The notes under the pieces were generated by a model that made no database searches, was not told the DNA's origin, and saw nothing but the letters and a program-made list of their open reading frames with translations. Shown here one piece after another: positions 1-8,778 of a DNA stretch of 64,000 bases. Position numbers and translations under genes: made by a program. Numbering within the stretch: position 1 is the first letter of the stretch; each line of letters starts with the position of its first letter. The DNA is from Pantoea sp. GD03673. GTDB lineage: Bacteria; Pseudomonadota; Gammaproteobacteria; Enterobacterales; Enterobacteriaceae. Where the stretch lies: positions 1 to 64,000 of the forward strand of contig NZ_JAOCKJ010000004.1 in assembly GCF_029844725.1 (NCBI RefSeq), read 5' to 3'.

Positions 1-1528
1 AATTAGCCTGGGTCGCCGGGCCAAACACCGGATATTGCGGCATCTCAACGTTCTGGTAGGTTTCCCAGCCGCCGCCCAGCGCTTTATAGAGCGCCACTAA
101 ATCAAGCGCGCTCTGCATCCGCGCCTGTGTCGCCTGCTCCTGCGCCTGTGCCAGCTGACGCTGGGCATCCAGCACCTCAAGGAAGGTGGAAAGCCCCTGC
201 CGGTAGCTGTCGCTGGCGAGATCAAAGGCACGCTGAAGGGCACCGGTTGTCTCATCCAGCGCGGTTACGCGCTGCTGATCGGCGCGGTAGCTGACCAGCG
301 CATTCTCCACATCCTGCAACGCGGTCAGCACCGTCTGGCGATAATCCAGTGCGGCACTCGCCTGCTGCGCCCGCGCCAGCTTCACGCTCGACACCAGCTG
401 TCCACCCTGGAAAATCGGGATCGATAACGAGGGGCCATAACTGTAGAAATGGCTGCTCCAGTTATCCAGATAGCTGACGTCGGTGTTGCGCACGCCCAGC
501 TGGCCGGTCAGCGACAGGCTCGGGAAAAGCTGCGCGACAGAGACGCCAATTTCCGCGGTTTGCGCATGCAGCGTCGCTTCAGCCTGACGTATATCAGGAC
601 GACGGCGCGCCAGCGTAGAGGGAATGCCCACCTGCACAAACTGCGGCAGCGGCGGCAACGGTTTCGGCGTACTGAGTTCCGCATCCAGTGCGCCCGGCGT
701 CTTGCCGAGCAGCACCGCCAGGCCATTCATCGCCTGCCGCGCCTGCGCCTGATACTGCGGCAGCTGCGCCTGCAGCGTACTCAGCTGGGCGCGGGCATTC
801 TCCACATCGGTCAGCGGAGCCAGACCATTACGCTGCTGGCTTTGGGTCAGCCCGGTCGTCTGCTGCGCAATCTCAATCTGCTGTTGCAGCGTCTGAATCG
901 TGCTTTGCGCGCCACGCAGTTGCAGCCACGCACGGGCCACTTCAGCCTCCAGTGACACCAGCGCATCATTGCGCTGCTCTATCGCCGCCTGCTGCCGGGC
1001 GTTGGCGGCCTCAACCTGACGGCGCACTTTACCCCACAAATCCAGTTCCCAGCTGGCATCGAAGCTGCCCTGATAGAGGTTAACCGGCTGAGTCAGGCCG
1101 TTAAGCTGACTGGCTACATTGCTGTCGAGCTGATCGGTGGCCCCATTGGCTTTCAGCAAGCCTTCCAGTCCGAGCTGCTGACGCGTGACTTTGGCCGAAC
1201 CGCTCAGGCTGGGTAACAGGCTCCCCTGCGCCTGGTTGAGCTGTTCACGCGCACCGGCAATGCGCAGCACCGTCTGCTGCAGGCTCAGGTTGCCTGCTAT
1301 CGCCCGCTCGATCAGACTGTCGAGCTGCGGATCGTTGAAGCTGCGCCACCAGCGTGAATTGATGGCGGCATTTTGTGGCTTTGACGCTTCCTGCGAATCC
1401 AGGGTGTTAAAACCACCCGGTACGGCGGGTTTCGGTGCCTGATAGTCAGGCCCGACGGCGCAGCCTGCCAGCCCTATGGCCAGCAGTAATGTCAGGGGTT
1501 TCAGGCGATGAGAGTAAAAAACCTTCAT
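1..1528 (-). CDS. RND/MFS-type outer-membrane efflux lipoprotein (NodT/TolC-like), partial
   Basis: The reading frame starts at an ATG at 1528 and stays open to the left window edge, so about 509 codons are visible and the stop is missing. The N-terminus is a lipoprotein signal with a lipobox L-A-G-C (Cys23) followed by AVGPDY, typical of NodT-family outer-membrane factors. The rest is rich in Gln, Ala and Leu, as in the periplasmic alpha-barrel repeats of TolC-like channels. It starts 1 bp after the stop of the upstream EmrB-like pump gene, so the three genes 4240-1 form one operon. It would supply the outer-membrane exit duct for that pump. The substrate cannot be read from the sequence. 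Confidence 0.9.
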   Translation of the reverse strand, partial: MKVFYSHRLKPLTLLLAIGLAGCAVGPDYQAPKPAVPGGFNTLDSQEASKPQNAAINSRWWRSFNDPQLDSLIERAIAGNLSLQQTVLRIAGAREQLNQAQGSLLPSLSGSAKVTRQQLGLEGLLKANGATDQLDSNVASQLNGLTQPVNLYQGSFDASWELDLWGKVRRQVEAANARQQAAIEQRNDALVSLEAEVARAWLQLRGAQSTIQTLQQQIEIAQQTTGLTQSQQRNGLAPLTDVENARAQLSTLQAQLPQYQAQARQAMNGLAVLLGKTPGALDAELSTPKPLPPLPQFVQVGIPSTLARRRPDIRQAEATLHAQTAEIGVSVAQLFPSLSLTGQLGVRNTDVSYLDNWSSHFYSYGPSLSIPIFQGGQLVSSVKLARAQQASAALDYRQTVLTALQDVENALVSYRADQQRVTALDETTGALQRAFDLASDSYRQGLSTFLEVLDAQRQLAQAQEQATQARMQSALDLVALYKALGGGWETYQNVEMPQYPVFGPATQAN

Positions 1529-1529
1529 G

Positions 1530-3098
1530 TTAGTGTGCTCCTGCACTGCCTTCGCTCTTAATCGGCGACAGCAGCCAGCAAAATGGAATCAAAATCAGGG
1601 CGACAATACTCAGGCCTGAGAAGACATCGATATAAGCGAGGATGCGCGACTGCGCAATCATCTCCTGATAGAGCTGTCCGGTTGCCAGCGTCACCGGATC
1701 CCCCACTGCCGAGGTAAAATCACGTATCGCCTGCGCCCAGTGCTGAAGCGTAATGTTGAACGGCTCGTTCAACGGCGTCATGTTGTGCACCATGTGCGCC
1801 GACCGCACCTGCTCGCGTTCGGTGATGGCCGCCGTCGACAGCGAGATCCCAATCGATCCGGCAACGTTTCGGAACATGGTAAACAGCGCCGAGGCGTCAG
1901 CATTGAGTCGCTGCGGAATGGTGACAAAGGCGATCGTTGTTAACGGGACAAACAGGAAACCCAGCCCGATGGACTGTGCGCTGCGCATCATCACCAGCGT
2001 GCTGAAATCGACATCCGGCGTTAAGGTGGCGGAATAGAAAAACGCCACGGCCAGACAGCTGAAGCCAAAGGCGATGATGTATCGCGTCTGAACAATCGGC
2101 ATCAGCTTCAGGACCAGCGGAATGGTCAGCACAATCAGCACGGCTCCGGGCGACAGCACCAGCCCTGACCAGGTAGCGGTGTACCCCAGATCCTGCTGTG
2201 CCAGCTGTGGCAACACCACAGAACTGCCATAGAGAATCATCGCCATGCCTGCCATCAACAGGCCCGCTACCCAGAAGTTGCGGTCTTTCATCACCAGAAT
2301 ATCGACCACCGGCTTACGGGCATACATCAGCCAGTAAATGGCCCCGACGATGCCGACCAGCGCAAGAACCGCGAACAGCACGATGAAGTGGGAGGCGAAC
2401 CAGTCCTCATCTTCCCCGCGATCCAGCATCACCTGCAGGCACCCCAGCCCTAAGGTAATCAGGCTGATCCCGATGTAATCGATCTTCAGTTTACCTTTCG
2501 CCCATTTCCGCTCCCACGGTGGGTCTTCCAGCAGCTGATAGATCGCCAGCACGGTCAGTACACCGACCGGAATGTTAATAAAGAACACCCAGCGCCAGCT
2601 GTAGTTATCGGTGATCCAGCCCCCTAAAGTCGGGCCAATCACCGGCGCGACAATAATGGCGATAGAGGAGAGACCAAAGGCCTTGCCGCGATCTTCCGGC
2701 CTGAAGTAGTCCAGCAGCACAGACTGCTGAACCGGCTGCAATCCGCCGCCAAAAAAGCCCTGCAGCACGCGGAACAGAATGATCTGCCACAGTTCCGTTG
2801 CGATACCACACAGGAACGAGCAGATGGTGAACATCACGATGCAGATGAGGAAAAACTGTTTACGGCCAAACAGACGGCTGAAGAACGCAGAGATAGGCAG
2901 CACGATACCGTTCGCCACCAGATAGGAGGTCAGCACCCAGGTTGACTCATCGTAACTGGAGGAGAGCGAACCGGCGATGTGCGGCAGCGCCACGTTGACG
3001 ATGGTGGTGTCGAGAATCTCCATAAACACCGCCAGCGTCACCGTGATCGCCACGAGCCACGGGTTGCTGGCCGGTTTCCAGCTCTGCGCCGTACTCAT
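1530..3098 (-). CDS. DHA2-family MFS multidrug efflux pump, EmrB-like
   Basis: A 522-residue polytopic membrane protein with the 14-helix DHA2 layout. The start of helix 1 carries the LDTTIVNVALPHIAG signature of drug:H+ antiporters. A RFWV-type loop and GWITDNYSWRWVFFINIP follow helix 5, as in EmrB/FarB. It would export hydrophobic compounds using the proton gradient, passing them to the adaptor and outer-membrane factor encoded on either side. Its ATG overlaps the adaptor stop codon (ATGA at 3095-3098), indicating translational coupling. It is EmrB-like by family. Whether it is the orthologue of EmrB or of a paralogue (EmrY, FarB) cannot be decided here. Confidence 0.92.
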   Translation of the reverse strand: MSTAQSWKPASNPWLVAITVTLAVFMEILDTTIVNVALPHIAGSLSSSYDESTWVLTSYLVANGIVLPISAFFSRLFGRKQFFLICIVMFTICSFLCGIATELWQIILFRVLQGFFGGGLQPVQQSVLLDYFRPEDRGKAFGLSSIAIIVAPVIGPTLGGWITDNYSWRWVFFINIPVGVLTVLAIYQLLEDPPWERKWAKGKLKIDYIGISLITLGLGCLQVMLDRGEDEDWFASHFIVLFAVLALVGIVGAIYWLMYARKPVVDILVMKDRNFWVAGLLMAGMAMILYGSSVVLPQLAQQDLGYTATWSGLVLSPGAVLIVLTIPLVLKLMPIVQTRYIIAFGFSCLAVAFFYSATLTPDVDFSTLVMMRSAQSIGLGFLFVPLTTIAFVTIPQRLNADASALFTMFRNVAGSIGISLSTAAITEREQVRSAHMVHNMTPLNEPFNITLQHWAQAIRDFTSAVGDPVTLATGQLYQEMIAQSRILAYIDVFSGLSIVALILIPFCWLLSPIKSEGSAGAH

Positions 3099-4240
3099 TC
3101 CACCGTTACCTTCGGTTCAACCGAGAGACCCAGCGGCAGCGGATGATTCGGATCAAGCCCCTTGTCGATGACGATTTTCACCGGTACGCGCTGAACGATT
3201 TTCACGTAGTTACCGGTGGCGTTCTCTGACGGGAAGGTTGAGAAGCGTGAACCGGAACCCATCTGGATGCTGTCGACATGTCCTTCCAGCTTCATGTCAG
3301 GCCAGGCATCGACGCTGATTTCCACCCTGTCGCCCGGATTCATGCGCTGCAGCTGCGACTCTTTGAAGTTCGCAGTCACCCAGATTTCAGGTGAGACCAG
3401 TGAGAACAACGATGAACCGGCCTGCACCAGTGTGCCCAGCTGAACGTTACGCTTAGTGATGAACCCGTCATAAGGTGCGCGAACCTGGGTATAGGAGAGG
3501 TTAAGATCGGCCGTGCTCAACTGCGCCTTCGCCTGCTCAACCTGCTGCTGACGCGCTTCAACATTCGTCTCCTGCTGACGAATCTGCAGGGCAACCTGTG
3601 ACGCGACTTCAACCTGGGCTTTCGCGCTTTGTAACTGCGCCTGCGCTGAGCGTAACTGCGCGGACGCGCTGTCGATATTACGCTGGCTGGTCGCACGCGG
3701 GTCAACGCCACGCTGGCGACGATAATCGGCCTGCGCATTAAGCAGGTTCGCTTCTGCTTTGGCCTGATCCGCCAGCGCCTGATCGCGCTGTGCCGGATAC
3801 TGAACCTTTGACAGCGCCAGCTGGGCCTGCGCCTGATGCAGTTGTGCAACGGCTAAACCGAGTTGCGCATTAGCCTGTTCGCGCTGGGCGCGATTGTCGC
3901 TCGGGTCGATTTCCACCAGCAGATCGCCCTTCTTCACCCGCTGGTTATCTTTCACCAGCAGCTTCACGACATAGCCGGACGCTTTCGGCGCAATGGTCAC
4001 GGCGTCGCCTTCGGTAAAGGCATCATCGGTGGTTTCGATATTACGGGTAGAGAACCAGAACCAGAAGCCGACAATCAGCATAATCACCACTACCACTGCC
4101 AGAATAATCAGCGGCTTTTTACCGGGGCGTTTACGCTCAGGCTGCTGGTCGTTGTCCTGATTTTCCTCTGACTGACGGTCTTTATCCGTCGCGTTATCTG
4201 CGTCCTGCTGGTGTGGATCGCGTTGGTTATTCTCGCTCAT
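3095..4240 (-). CDS. HlyD-family periplasmic adaptor, EmrA-like
   Basis: A membrane-fusion protein that bridges the inner-membrane pump and the outer-membrane channel. A charged, Asn/Gln-rich cytoplasmic tail is followed by one transmembrane helix (about residues 43-64), a lipoyl half-motif, a long Ala/Gln coiled coil, the second lipoyl half and a beta-barrel domain. I chose the ATG at 4240 because GGGA lies just upstream. In-frame starts at 4249 (ATG) and 4252 (GTG) would add three or four residues. Length of about 381 fits EmrA (about 390). It is first in the operon; 4253-4389 holds its leader and no gene. Confidence 0.9.
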   Translation of the reverse strand: MSENNQRDPHQQDADNATDKDRQSEENQDNDQQPERKRPGKKPLIILAVVVVIMLIVGFWFWFSTRNIETTDDAFTEGDAVTIAPKASGYVVKLLVKDNQRVKKGDLLVEIDPSDNRAQREQANAQLGLAVAQLHQAQAQLALSKVQYPAQRDQALADQAKAEANLLNAQADYRRQRGVDPRATSQRNIDSASAQLRSAQAQLQSAKAQVEVASQVALQIRQQETNVEARQQQVEQAKAQLSTADLNLSYTQVRAPYDGFITKRNVQLGTLVQAGSSLFSLVSPEIWVTANFKESQLQRMNPGDRVEISVDAWPDMKLEGHVDSIQMGSGSRFSTFPSENATGNYVKIVQRVPVKIVIDKGLDPNHPLPLGLSVEPKVTVE

Positions 4241-4389
4241 AGTTCCCATCACTGGCTAAGGCCCTGATTCCGGGCATAAAGGTCCTGTTAACCTTATATC
4301 GGAAATTGACAAAATCCAGTGCAACTTTACGAAACTTGAGGAATGGCGCACATCCTGCCACCTGACGGGGGCAGCAGGATGCGTCGGGC

Positions 4390-5499
4390 CTAATTAAGCA
4401 ACCGCAGCAACAGCCAGCCGCTGGCCATTGACCAGGCCAGCAGAGGAAGGGAAAAGAGGTGAAATTGCCACCAGACGGCTTTGTCTTTGGCCATTCGCAG
4501 CGCAATCAGGTTGGCAAGAGAACCCGGCAGCAGTCCGAATCCGCCAATGTTGACGGCCCAGGCGAGCACCTCCGACGGCGGCACTTTTTGCAGCAGCAGA
4601 ATGGTCGCCGGTACGTTGCTGATCACCTGAGAAAGACCAATCGCCAGCAGGTAGAGCTGCCCCTGACCAAAATGCGCCACTGCATCAAAGTGTGCCTGCA
4701 TCACTGGCAGCCGGATCAGCAGGAAGACGTCAATAAACATGGCGATAAACACCGCCAGCAGGCTCCAGTCGATGCGCTGGAGCACCGGACGTGCCATGAC
4801 AAGGAATGTGGCGAGGATCAGCAGCAGTATCCAGCCGGTGATCTCCAGCTCCAGACCGGCGATAAACAGCAGGTACAATACGACGCTGACGATAAACAGC
4901 GGCTTCTGCCACTGCGGCTGTTCCGGGTTGTCATGCTTATCAATCGACCGCTTTGAAAAGCTGAACCAGGTCACCACCATCAGGCTCAGCAGCAGCCAGA
5001 CGGCCAGCGGCAGCATCTGCACAATGAACGCAACGACGCTTAACTTACCGTGGCTCCACAGCAGAATGTTTTGCGGGTTGCCGACCGGCGTCAGCAGCGA
5101 TCCGGCGTTAACCGCCAGCGCCTCGAAAATAATCAGTCGCGAGATCGGTAAACGGGAGAACTTACGCAGCGTCAGGGTCAGCGGCACAAGAATGAACAGC
5201 GCGACATCGTTGGTCAGAAACGTCGAGAGCAACGCCGCAGCCAGCACCATAAACAGCGCAAGTGCCCGCTCGTGCCGGAAACGCGCAATCAGTCGTCCTC
5301 CGAGCACGTCAAAGTAGCCGCTGGTTTCCAGTCCTTTGGTCAGGATCAGCAGCCCGGTGAGCGTGATAATGGTATGCCAGTCCACGGCACCGGGCAGATC
5401 GGCCCAGCGGAAATCCGCCAGAAATGCCAGAACTACACCAATCACGATTAATAAATGCAAAATAGAGTCATGCAAAAAAGATCGAAGCAGTTGAGGCAT
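4390..5499 (-). CDS. ybiR: YbiR-like inner-membrane anion transporter (ArsB/NhaD superfamily)
   Basis: A 369-residue hydrophobic protein with around ten membrane segments. It contains DWHTIITLTGLLILTKG, LSTFLTNDVALFILVPLT and NAGSLLTPVGNPQN, the two Thr/Asn-containing hairpins typical of the ion transporter superfamily (CitMHS/ArsB). The match to remembered E. coli YbiR runs along the whole length. It lies 20 bp downstream of mntR on the same strand, the E. coli arrangement, so the two are probably cotranscribed. The transported ion is not established. The position next to mntR and mntS is suggestive of metal homeostasis but does not prove it. The Shine-Dalgarno at this start is weak. Confidence 0.88.
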   Translation of the reverse strand: MPQLLRSFLHDSILHLLIVIGVVLAFLADFRWADLPGAVDWHTIITLTGLLILTKGLETSGYFDVLGGRLIARFRHERALALFMVLAAALLSTFLTNDVALFILVPLTLTLRKFSRLPISRLIIFEALAVNAGSLLTPVGNPQNILLWSHGKLSVVAFIVQMLPLAVWLLLSLMVVTWFSFSKRSIDKHDNPEQPQWQKPLFIVSVVLYLLFIAGLELEITGWILLLILATFLVMARPVLQRIDWSLLAVFIAMFIDVFLLIRLPVMQAHFDAVAHFGQGQLYLLAIGLSQVISNVPATILLLQKVPPSEVLAWAVNIGGFGLLPGSLANLIALRMAKDKAVWWQFHLFSLPLLAWSMASGWLLLRLLN

Positions 5500-5519
5500 G
5501 GTGAGGGTACGCCTTAGCG

Positions 5520-5978
5520 TTAACGGGTTTCGGAGAACTTCTTAAACACAGCCAGCGTTTCATCACTGACGTGATGCTCAATCCCTTCTGAATCGCGACG
5601 GGCGGTTTCAGGACTGATGCCTAATGCCAGCAAAAAACTTTCAACAATATGATGACGGGCGCGGCTTTCCTCCGCCAGCTTCTCACCTTCTCCGGTCAGG
5701 AATACGCCCCGATAAGGCACCTGCTCAACCAGCCCGGCACTGCCAAGCCGCTTCAGCATTTTCGCCACAGTAGGTTGTGAAACCCCCAGGCGTGCCGCCA
5801 TATCGACCTGACGCGCTTCGCCAAATTCACCAATTAAATCAGAGATTAGCTCAACGTAGTCATCAATTAATTCCCGACGATGCGCTTCACGCACCTGCCG
5901 AAAACCTTCGACATGCTCTTCAATATCTTTTAGTGGTCCTTTCGGGGCAGAAACCACGCTTTTAGCACGACGACTCAT
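5520..5978 (-). CDS. mntR: Manganese-responsive transcriptional regulator MntR
   Basis: A 152-residue DtxR/MntR-family regulator. The helix-turn-helix [21 protein letters not shown] sits at about residues 54-74. The C-terminal dimerisation segment contains [10 protein letters not shown], where MntR proteins carry Glu/His Mn(II) ligands. With Mn(II) bound it represses manganese uptake and the small protein MntS and, in E. coli, activates export. The start is supported by GAGGAAGC upstream. It is transcribed divergently from mntS, and the palindromes at 6076-6110 lie between them, so it probably controls its target promoter there. Followed by ybiR. Confidence 0.95.
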   Translation of the reverse strand: MSRRAKSVVSAPKGPLKDIEEHVEGFRQVREAHRRELIDDYVELISDLIGEFGEARQVDMAARLGVSQPTVAKMLKRLGSAGLVEQVPYRGVFLTGEGEKLAEESRARHHIVESFLLALGISPETARRDSEGIEHHVSDETLAVFKKFSETR

Positions 5979-6075
5979 TCAGCTTCCTCATTATTATTTC
6001 CCGCACTGACACTGCTGTACGGATTTAGCTGCGCTCATTGTAAACCAGCCGCAAAGAAGCTCAAATTTTTCGTCA

Positions 6076-6111
6076 TTAGCCTTGGCTAAACGATATAGCC
6101 AGTGCTATATT
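6076..6111 (+). promoter_or_regulatory. MntR boxes and mntS promoter
   Basis: Two dyads lie in the mntR-mntS interval. TTAGC-CTTG-GCTAA is at 6076-6089, and the stronger ATATAGC-CAGT-GCTATAT at 6093-6110 fits the ATAGC-N4-GCTAT core of MntR boxes. A sigma70 promoter fits inside: -35 TTGGCT (6083-6088), a 17-bp spacer and -10 TATATT (6106-6111). The second dyad covers the -10, which would let Mn-MntR block transcription of mntS. Operator identity is inferred from the neighbouring regulator. Confidence 0.75.
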
Positions 6112-6230
6112 TGATGATAATGTAAGCAGGAAAAGAGCGATCCTTGTAGATCCTCTGTTGCGCCGGTGATGATGACCATGCCGCCGCAGTCTGCTCACTA
6201 CCGCGTCGACAATGATTGGGAGGTGATTCT

Positions 6231-6422
6231 ATGAGCACCCTGAAATGTTGCTTAGATTGCAGCAAATGCTTCCAGGCTGAAAAGAAAACAACCACGGAGA
6301 TGAAATCCTGGCTGTGCCTGCTGACGCGTTCCCCGTTCACACTGCGTCTGATGTTGATTGAAAAACTGCTGGGCCACAAGCCCGCCGATCGTCGCTGTCA
6401 GAATCTGATCTGGCGCGGCTAA
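6231..6422 (+). CDS. mntS: MntS-like small manganese-homeostasis protein with N-terminal extension
   Basis: Encodes 63 residues. The second half, starting at an internal Met24, reads LLTRSPFTLRLMLIEKLL. It resembles the core of the 42-residue E. coli MntS (HSPFKVRLMLL as I recall it), and the position divergent from mntR is the same. MntS is thought to raise the usable intracellular Mn pool when Mn is scarce. I chose the ATG at 6231 because GGGAGGTGAT at 6218-6227 is an excellent ribosome site. The internal ATG at 6300 has GGAG directly abutting it, which is poor spacing. The extra 23 residues carry a C-C-x2-C-x2-C cluster (Cys6, 7, 10, 13) not present in E. coli MntS. Confidence 0.75.
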   Translation: MSTLKCCLDCSKCFQAEKKTTTEMKSWLCLLTRSPFTLRLMLIEKLLGHKPADRRCQNLIWRG

Positions 6423-6434
6423 TCCTGATTCAGC

Positions 6435-6475
6435 GCCTTTCAGCTAACGGCTGAGAGGCCTACTCCCCTTTTCAT
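6435..6475 (+). terminator. Probable mntS terminator
   Basis: A 10-bp stem, GCCTTTCAGC (6435-6444) with GCTGAGAGGC (6450-6459) and one G-U pair, has a 5-nt loop and is followed by a C/T-rich stretch with TTTT. It lies 12 bp after the mntS stop. Confidence 0.5.
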
Positions 6476-6607
6476 TCTCATCTTCTGATTTGCCTACCCA
6501 CTTCTGCGCCTGCCGACATTAACGGATGGGGCGTTACTGGCTGTCGATATCATAAAGCGTCAGAGAACGGGTCAACGTGAAAGGCGGATGGGTAAAATCA
6601 GCACAAT

Positions 6608-6637
6608 AAAAAACGGCCCACAAGGGGCCGTTTTTTT
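6608..6637. terminator. Bidirectional rho-independent terminator after ompX
   Basis: A-tract, then CGGCCC (6614-6619) pairing with GGGCCG (6625-6630), then seven T. It lies 20 bp beyond the ompX stop on the minus strand and would also stop readthrough from the mntS side. Confidence 0.9.
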
Positions 6638-6657
6638 GCAGGTCAGCTAAGCTAAAC

Positions 6658-7170
6658 TTAGAAGCTGTAACCTACGCCAGCAATCCAGGTACCTACGTCA
6701 ACATTGCGGATGCGGCTCTGCTCGTAGCCCACGTCCAGCGCGACGTCCTGAATTGGGTTAAACTGCAGACCTGCGCCGTAAGAGAAGCCTACGTCGCTTG
6801 AATCAGTTTTCGCGCGTGATGCAGTATCGTTCTGCTGGAATTTACCGTAGCCGATACCCACAACACCGTAGATGCTCGCCCAGTCGTTCAGACGGTAAGC
6901 AGGACCACCGGTCACACCGTAGTACTGGCCCTTATTGTAGATGCCAGCTTCGGTACGATCTTTTTCGGTGTAGGTGAATGAACCGATCCAACCCAGTGGG
7001 TTAGAACCGTCTTCGTAGCGGTATTTCAGGTTGAAGCCGTTAGCTTTGTTAGCCACGCCCTGATAGTCGCTCTGAGCATAGCCACCAGTTACGGTGCTCT
7101 GTGCCATTGCTGAACCTGCAGATACTGCCAGTACACAGGCTAATGCTGAAAGACATGCAATTTTTTTCAT
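6658..7170 (-). CDS. ompX: Outer-membrane protein OmpX
   Basis: A 170-residue, eight-stranded beta-barrel of the Ail/Lom/OmpX family. The start at 7170 is set by GAGGTGG just upstream and by the clean signal peptide MKKIACLSALACVLAVSAGSAMA (cleaved before QSTVTGG). The last residue is the terminal aromatic GYSF expected of a barrel substrate of BamA. Alternating strands such as FNLKYRYEDGSN, VTGGPAYRLND and GVVGIGYGKFQ are visible. Its place beside rhtA and dps matches E. coli. The E. coli gene opgE (ybiP) that sits next to it there is absent. Confidence 0.96.
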   Translation of the reverse strand: MKKIACLSALACVLAVSAGSAMAQSTVTGGYAQSDYQGVANKANGFNLKYRYEDGSNPLGWIGSFTYTEKDRTEAGIYNKGQYYGVTGGPAYRLNDWASIYGVVGIGYGKFQQNDTASRAKTDSSDVGFSYGAGLQFNPIQDVALDVGYEQSRIRNVDVGTWIAGVGYSF

Positions 7171-7538
7171 AACCACCTCAAATGTGAAAATACTTCTCTC
7201 CTGACAACGCTGAAAATATAACAAAAAATAGCGAGAAACTCTGCCCGGATTTTGTTGTCTAACAGAAAGTTTGGTGTAACAGGACGTTAATGCGACATCC
7301 TATGTCATTCATTTTTCTTATAAAATCCGTCATCTTTCTGCAATAATCATTTCGTGCTCATTTCCCTCTTTAAGTTAAATCCTAAAAAATCCTGACATTT
7401 CTTTACCTAAACGGCCCTGATTTTGGGCAAAAATCGTTCAGTTAAGTCAAATTTAAAACACAATTCCGGGATTCTTTGGCCGCCATTTCCTTTACACTTG
7501 CTGACTCATTGCGTTTTTGAACAGGAAAAGTACACAGG
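7171..7538. other. ompX-rhtA divergent intergenic region
   Basis: 368 bp of AT-rich sequence containing the leaders and promoters of ompX and rhtA. The ompX side has a Shine-Dalgarno (7171-7180) and a TATATT-like hexamer on the minus strand at 7215-7220, without a convincing -35. I see no gene here. Confidence 0.6.
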
Positions 7539-8453
7539 ATGTCTGCCTCTCCCGCCTCTAAAAATCTTGCCCCGATAGTCATGCCGATTGCCGTACTGCT
7601 GATTGCGATGCTGTCGCTGCAGGGCGGTGCTTCACTGGCAAAAAGCCTGTTTCCTTCTGTGGGTGCCACAGGGATTACCGCACTGCGCCTGGGCTTTGGC
7701 ACCCTGATACTCTGTGTCATTTTCAAACCCTGGCGCTTGCGTTTCAGCCGGGAACAGCGGCTGCCCCTGTTGATGTATGGCCTGGCTCTGGGCACCATGA
7801 ATTTCACGTTTTATCTGGCGATTCGTACCGTGCCGCTGGGCGTGGCGGTGGGACTGGAGTTTACTGGCCCGCTGGCACTCGCGCTGTTTGGATCGCGCAG
7901 GCCACTGGATTTTGTCTGGGTATTGCTGGCGGTGATTGGTCTGTGGTTCCTGCTGCCTTTTGGAACAGAGATGACGGCGATTGACCCGCTGGGTGCCGCG
8001 CTGGCTGTGGCAGCCGGTGCCTGCTGGGCGATCTACATCCTGGCGGGACAGCGGGCAGGCGCAGAACATGGCCCGGCTACCGTCGCCATCGGTTCACTGA
8101 TTGCCTCGGTCATTTTTGTGCCGCTGGGCCTGACGTTCGCAGAAAGCGGCATCTGGACATGGGCCGTGATGCCGATTGCCCTGCTGGTCGCGCTGCTTTC
8201 CAGCGCCATTCCCTATTCACTGGAGATGATTGCCCTTACCCGCTTACCGGCGCGAATTTTCGGCACGCTGATGAGCCTTGAACCTGCCATGGCCGCTTTT
8301 TCCGGCATGCTGTTTCTGGGCGAAACGCTGAGCGCACTGCAGTGGCTGGCGCTGCTGGCCATCATTATCGCTTCGGCAGGGTCAACGCTGACAATGAGGC
8401 CAAAAAAGAGTCAGTTAAGCAGCATCGAATTATCAGACGACAGGCAAAAATAA
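7539..8453 (+). CDS. rhtA: Threonine/homoserine exporter RhtA
   Basis: A 304-residue inner-membrane exporter of the DMT/EamA family, ten predicted helices in two EamA repeats. Segments such as LQGGASLAKSLFP, VGLEFTGPLALALFGSRRP, WAIYILAGQRAGAEHGPA and PYSLEMIALTRLP match E. coli RhtA closely as I recall it. In E. coli RhtA exports threonine, homoserine and some other amino acids. The start follows ACAGG by four bases. The C-terminal tail is a few residues longer than in E. coli. The gene lies between ompX and dps as in E. coli. Confidence 0.95.
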   Translation: MSASPASKNLAPIVMPIAVLLIAMLSLQGGASLAKSLFPSVGATGITALRLGFGTLILCVIFKPWRLRFSREQRLPLLMYGLALGTMNFTFYLAIRTVPLGVAVGLEFTGPLALALFGSRRPLDFVWVLLAVIGLWFLLPFGTEMTAIDPLGAALAVAAGACWAIYILAGQRAGAEHGPATVAIGSLIASVIFVPLGLTFAESGIWTWAVMPIALLVALLSSAIPYSLEMIALTRLPARIFGTLMSLEPAMAAFSGMLFLGETLSALQWLALLAIIIASAGSTLTMRPKKSQLSSIELSDDRQK

Positions 8454-8461
8454 GCGATTTC

Positions 8462-8482
8462 CGCCCGCCACGCTGGCGGGCG
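8462..8482. terminator. Strong stem-loop after rhtA
   Basis: CGCCCGCCA (8462-8470) and TGGCGGGCG (8474-8482) form a perfect 9-bp stem with a 3-nt loop, 8 bp after the rhtA stop. No T-tract follows on the plus strand, so termination efficiency is uncertain. Confidence 0.5.
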
Positions 8483-8725
8483 AAATAACAATCATGCGCA
8501 GCATGAGAATTATTCTTAACCGCTGCGTTTTATTGCTCAACCTATTTTGAAACAGTCACTTACCTGATATTTACAACTGAACATAACTTAATGATTTAAA
8601 AAGCTATTTAATAAAAGCTATATTTTAACATGGCTGTAACCTTTCCGGCACGGCGCTGCAATTAATCAAGACACACGCTATTTCATCCATCGACAAAGTC
8701 GTTTCTGCAAAGCTGAAAAGCGCTG

Positions 8726-8733
8726 CTATACTT
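8726..8733 (+). promoter_or_regulatory. dps promoter -10, sigmaS-like
   Basis: CTATACTT at 8726-8733 contains the extended -10 CTATACT favoured by sigmaS. It lies about 45 bp before the dps start. E. coli dps is a classic stationary-phase (sigmaS) and OxyR/IHF target. No confident -35 is visible. The rest of 8454-8725 is AT-rich with no gene seen. Confidence 0.6.
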
Positions 8734-8778
8734 ATCCGGTACTTGATTAGGACAACCATCAAAGAGAGGACTGAAACG

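Noticed and set aside
449..1442. Several plus-strand frames across the first 1.4 kb
   Set aside because: They are antisense shadows of the outer-membrane factor gene, which has a lipobox, a correct start and continuous family pattern on the minus strand.
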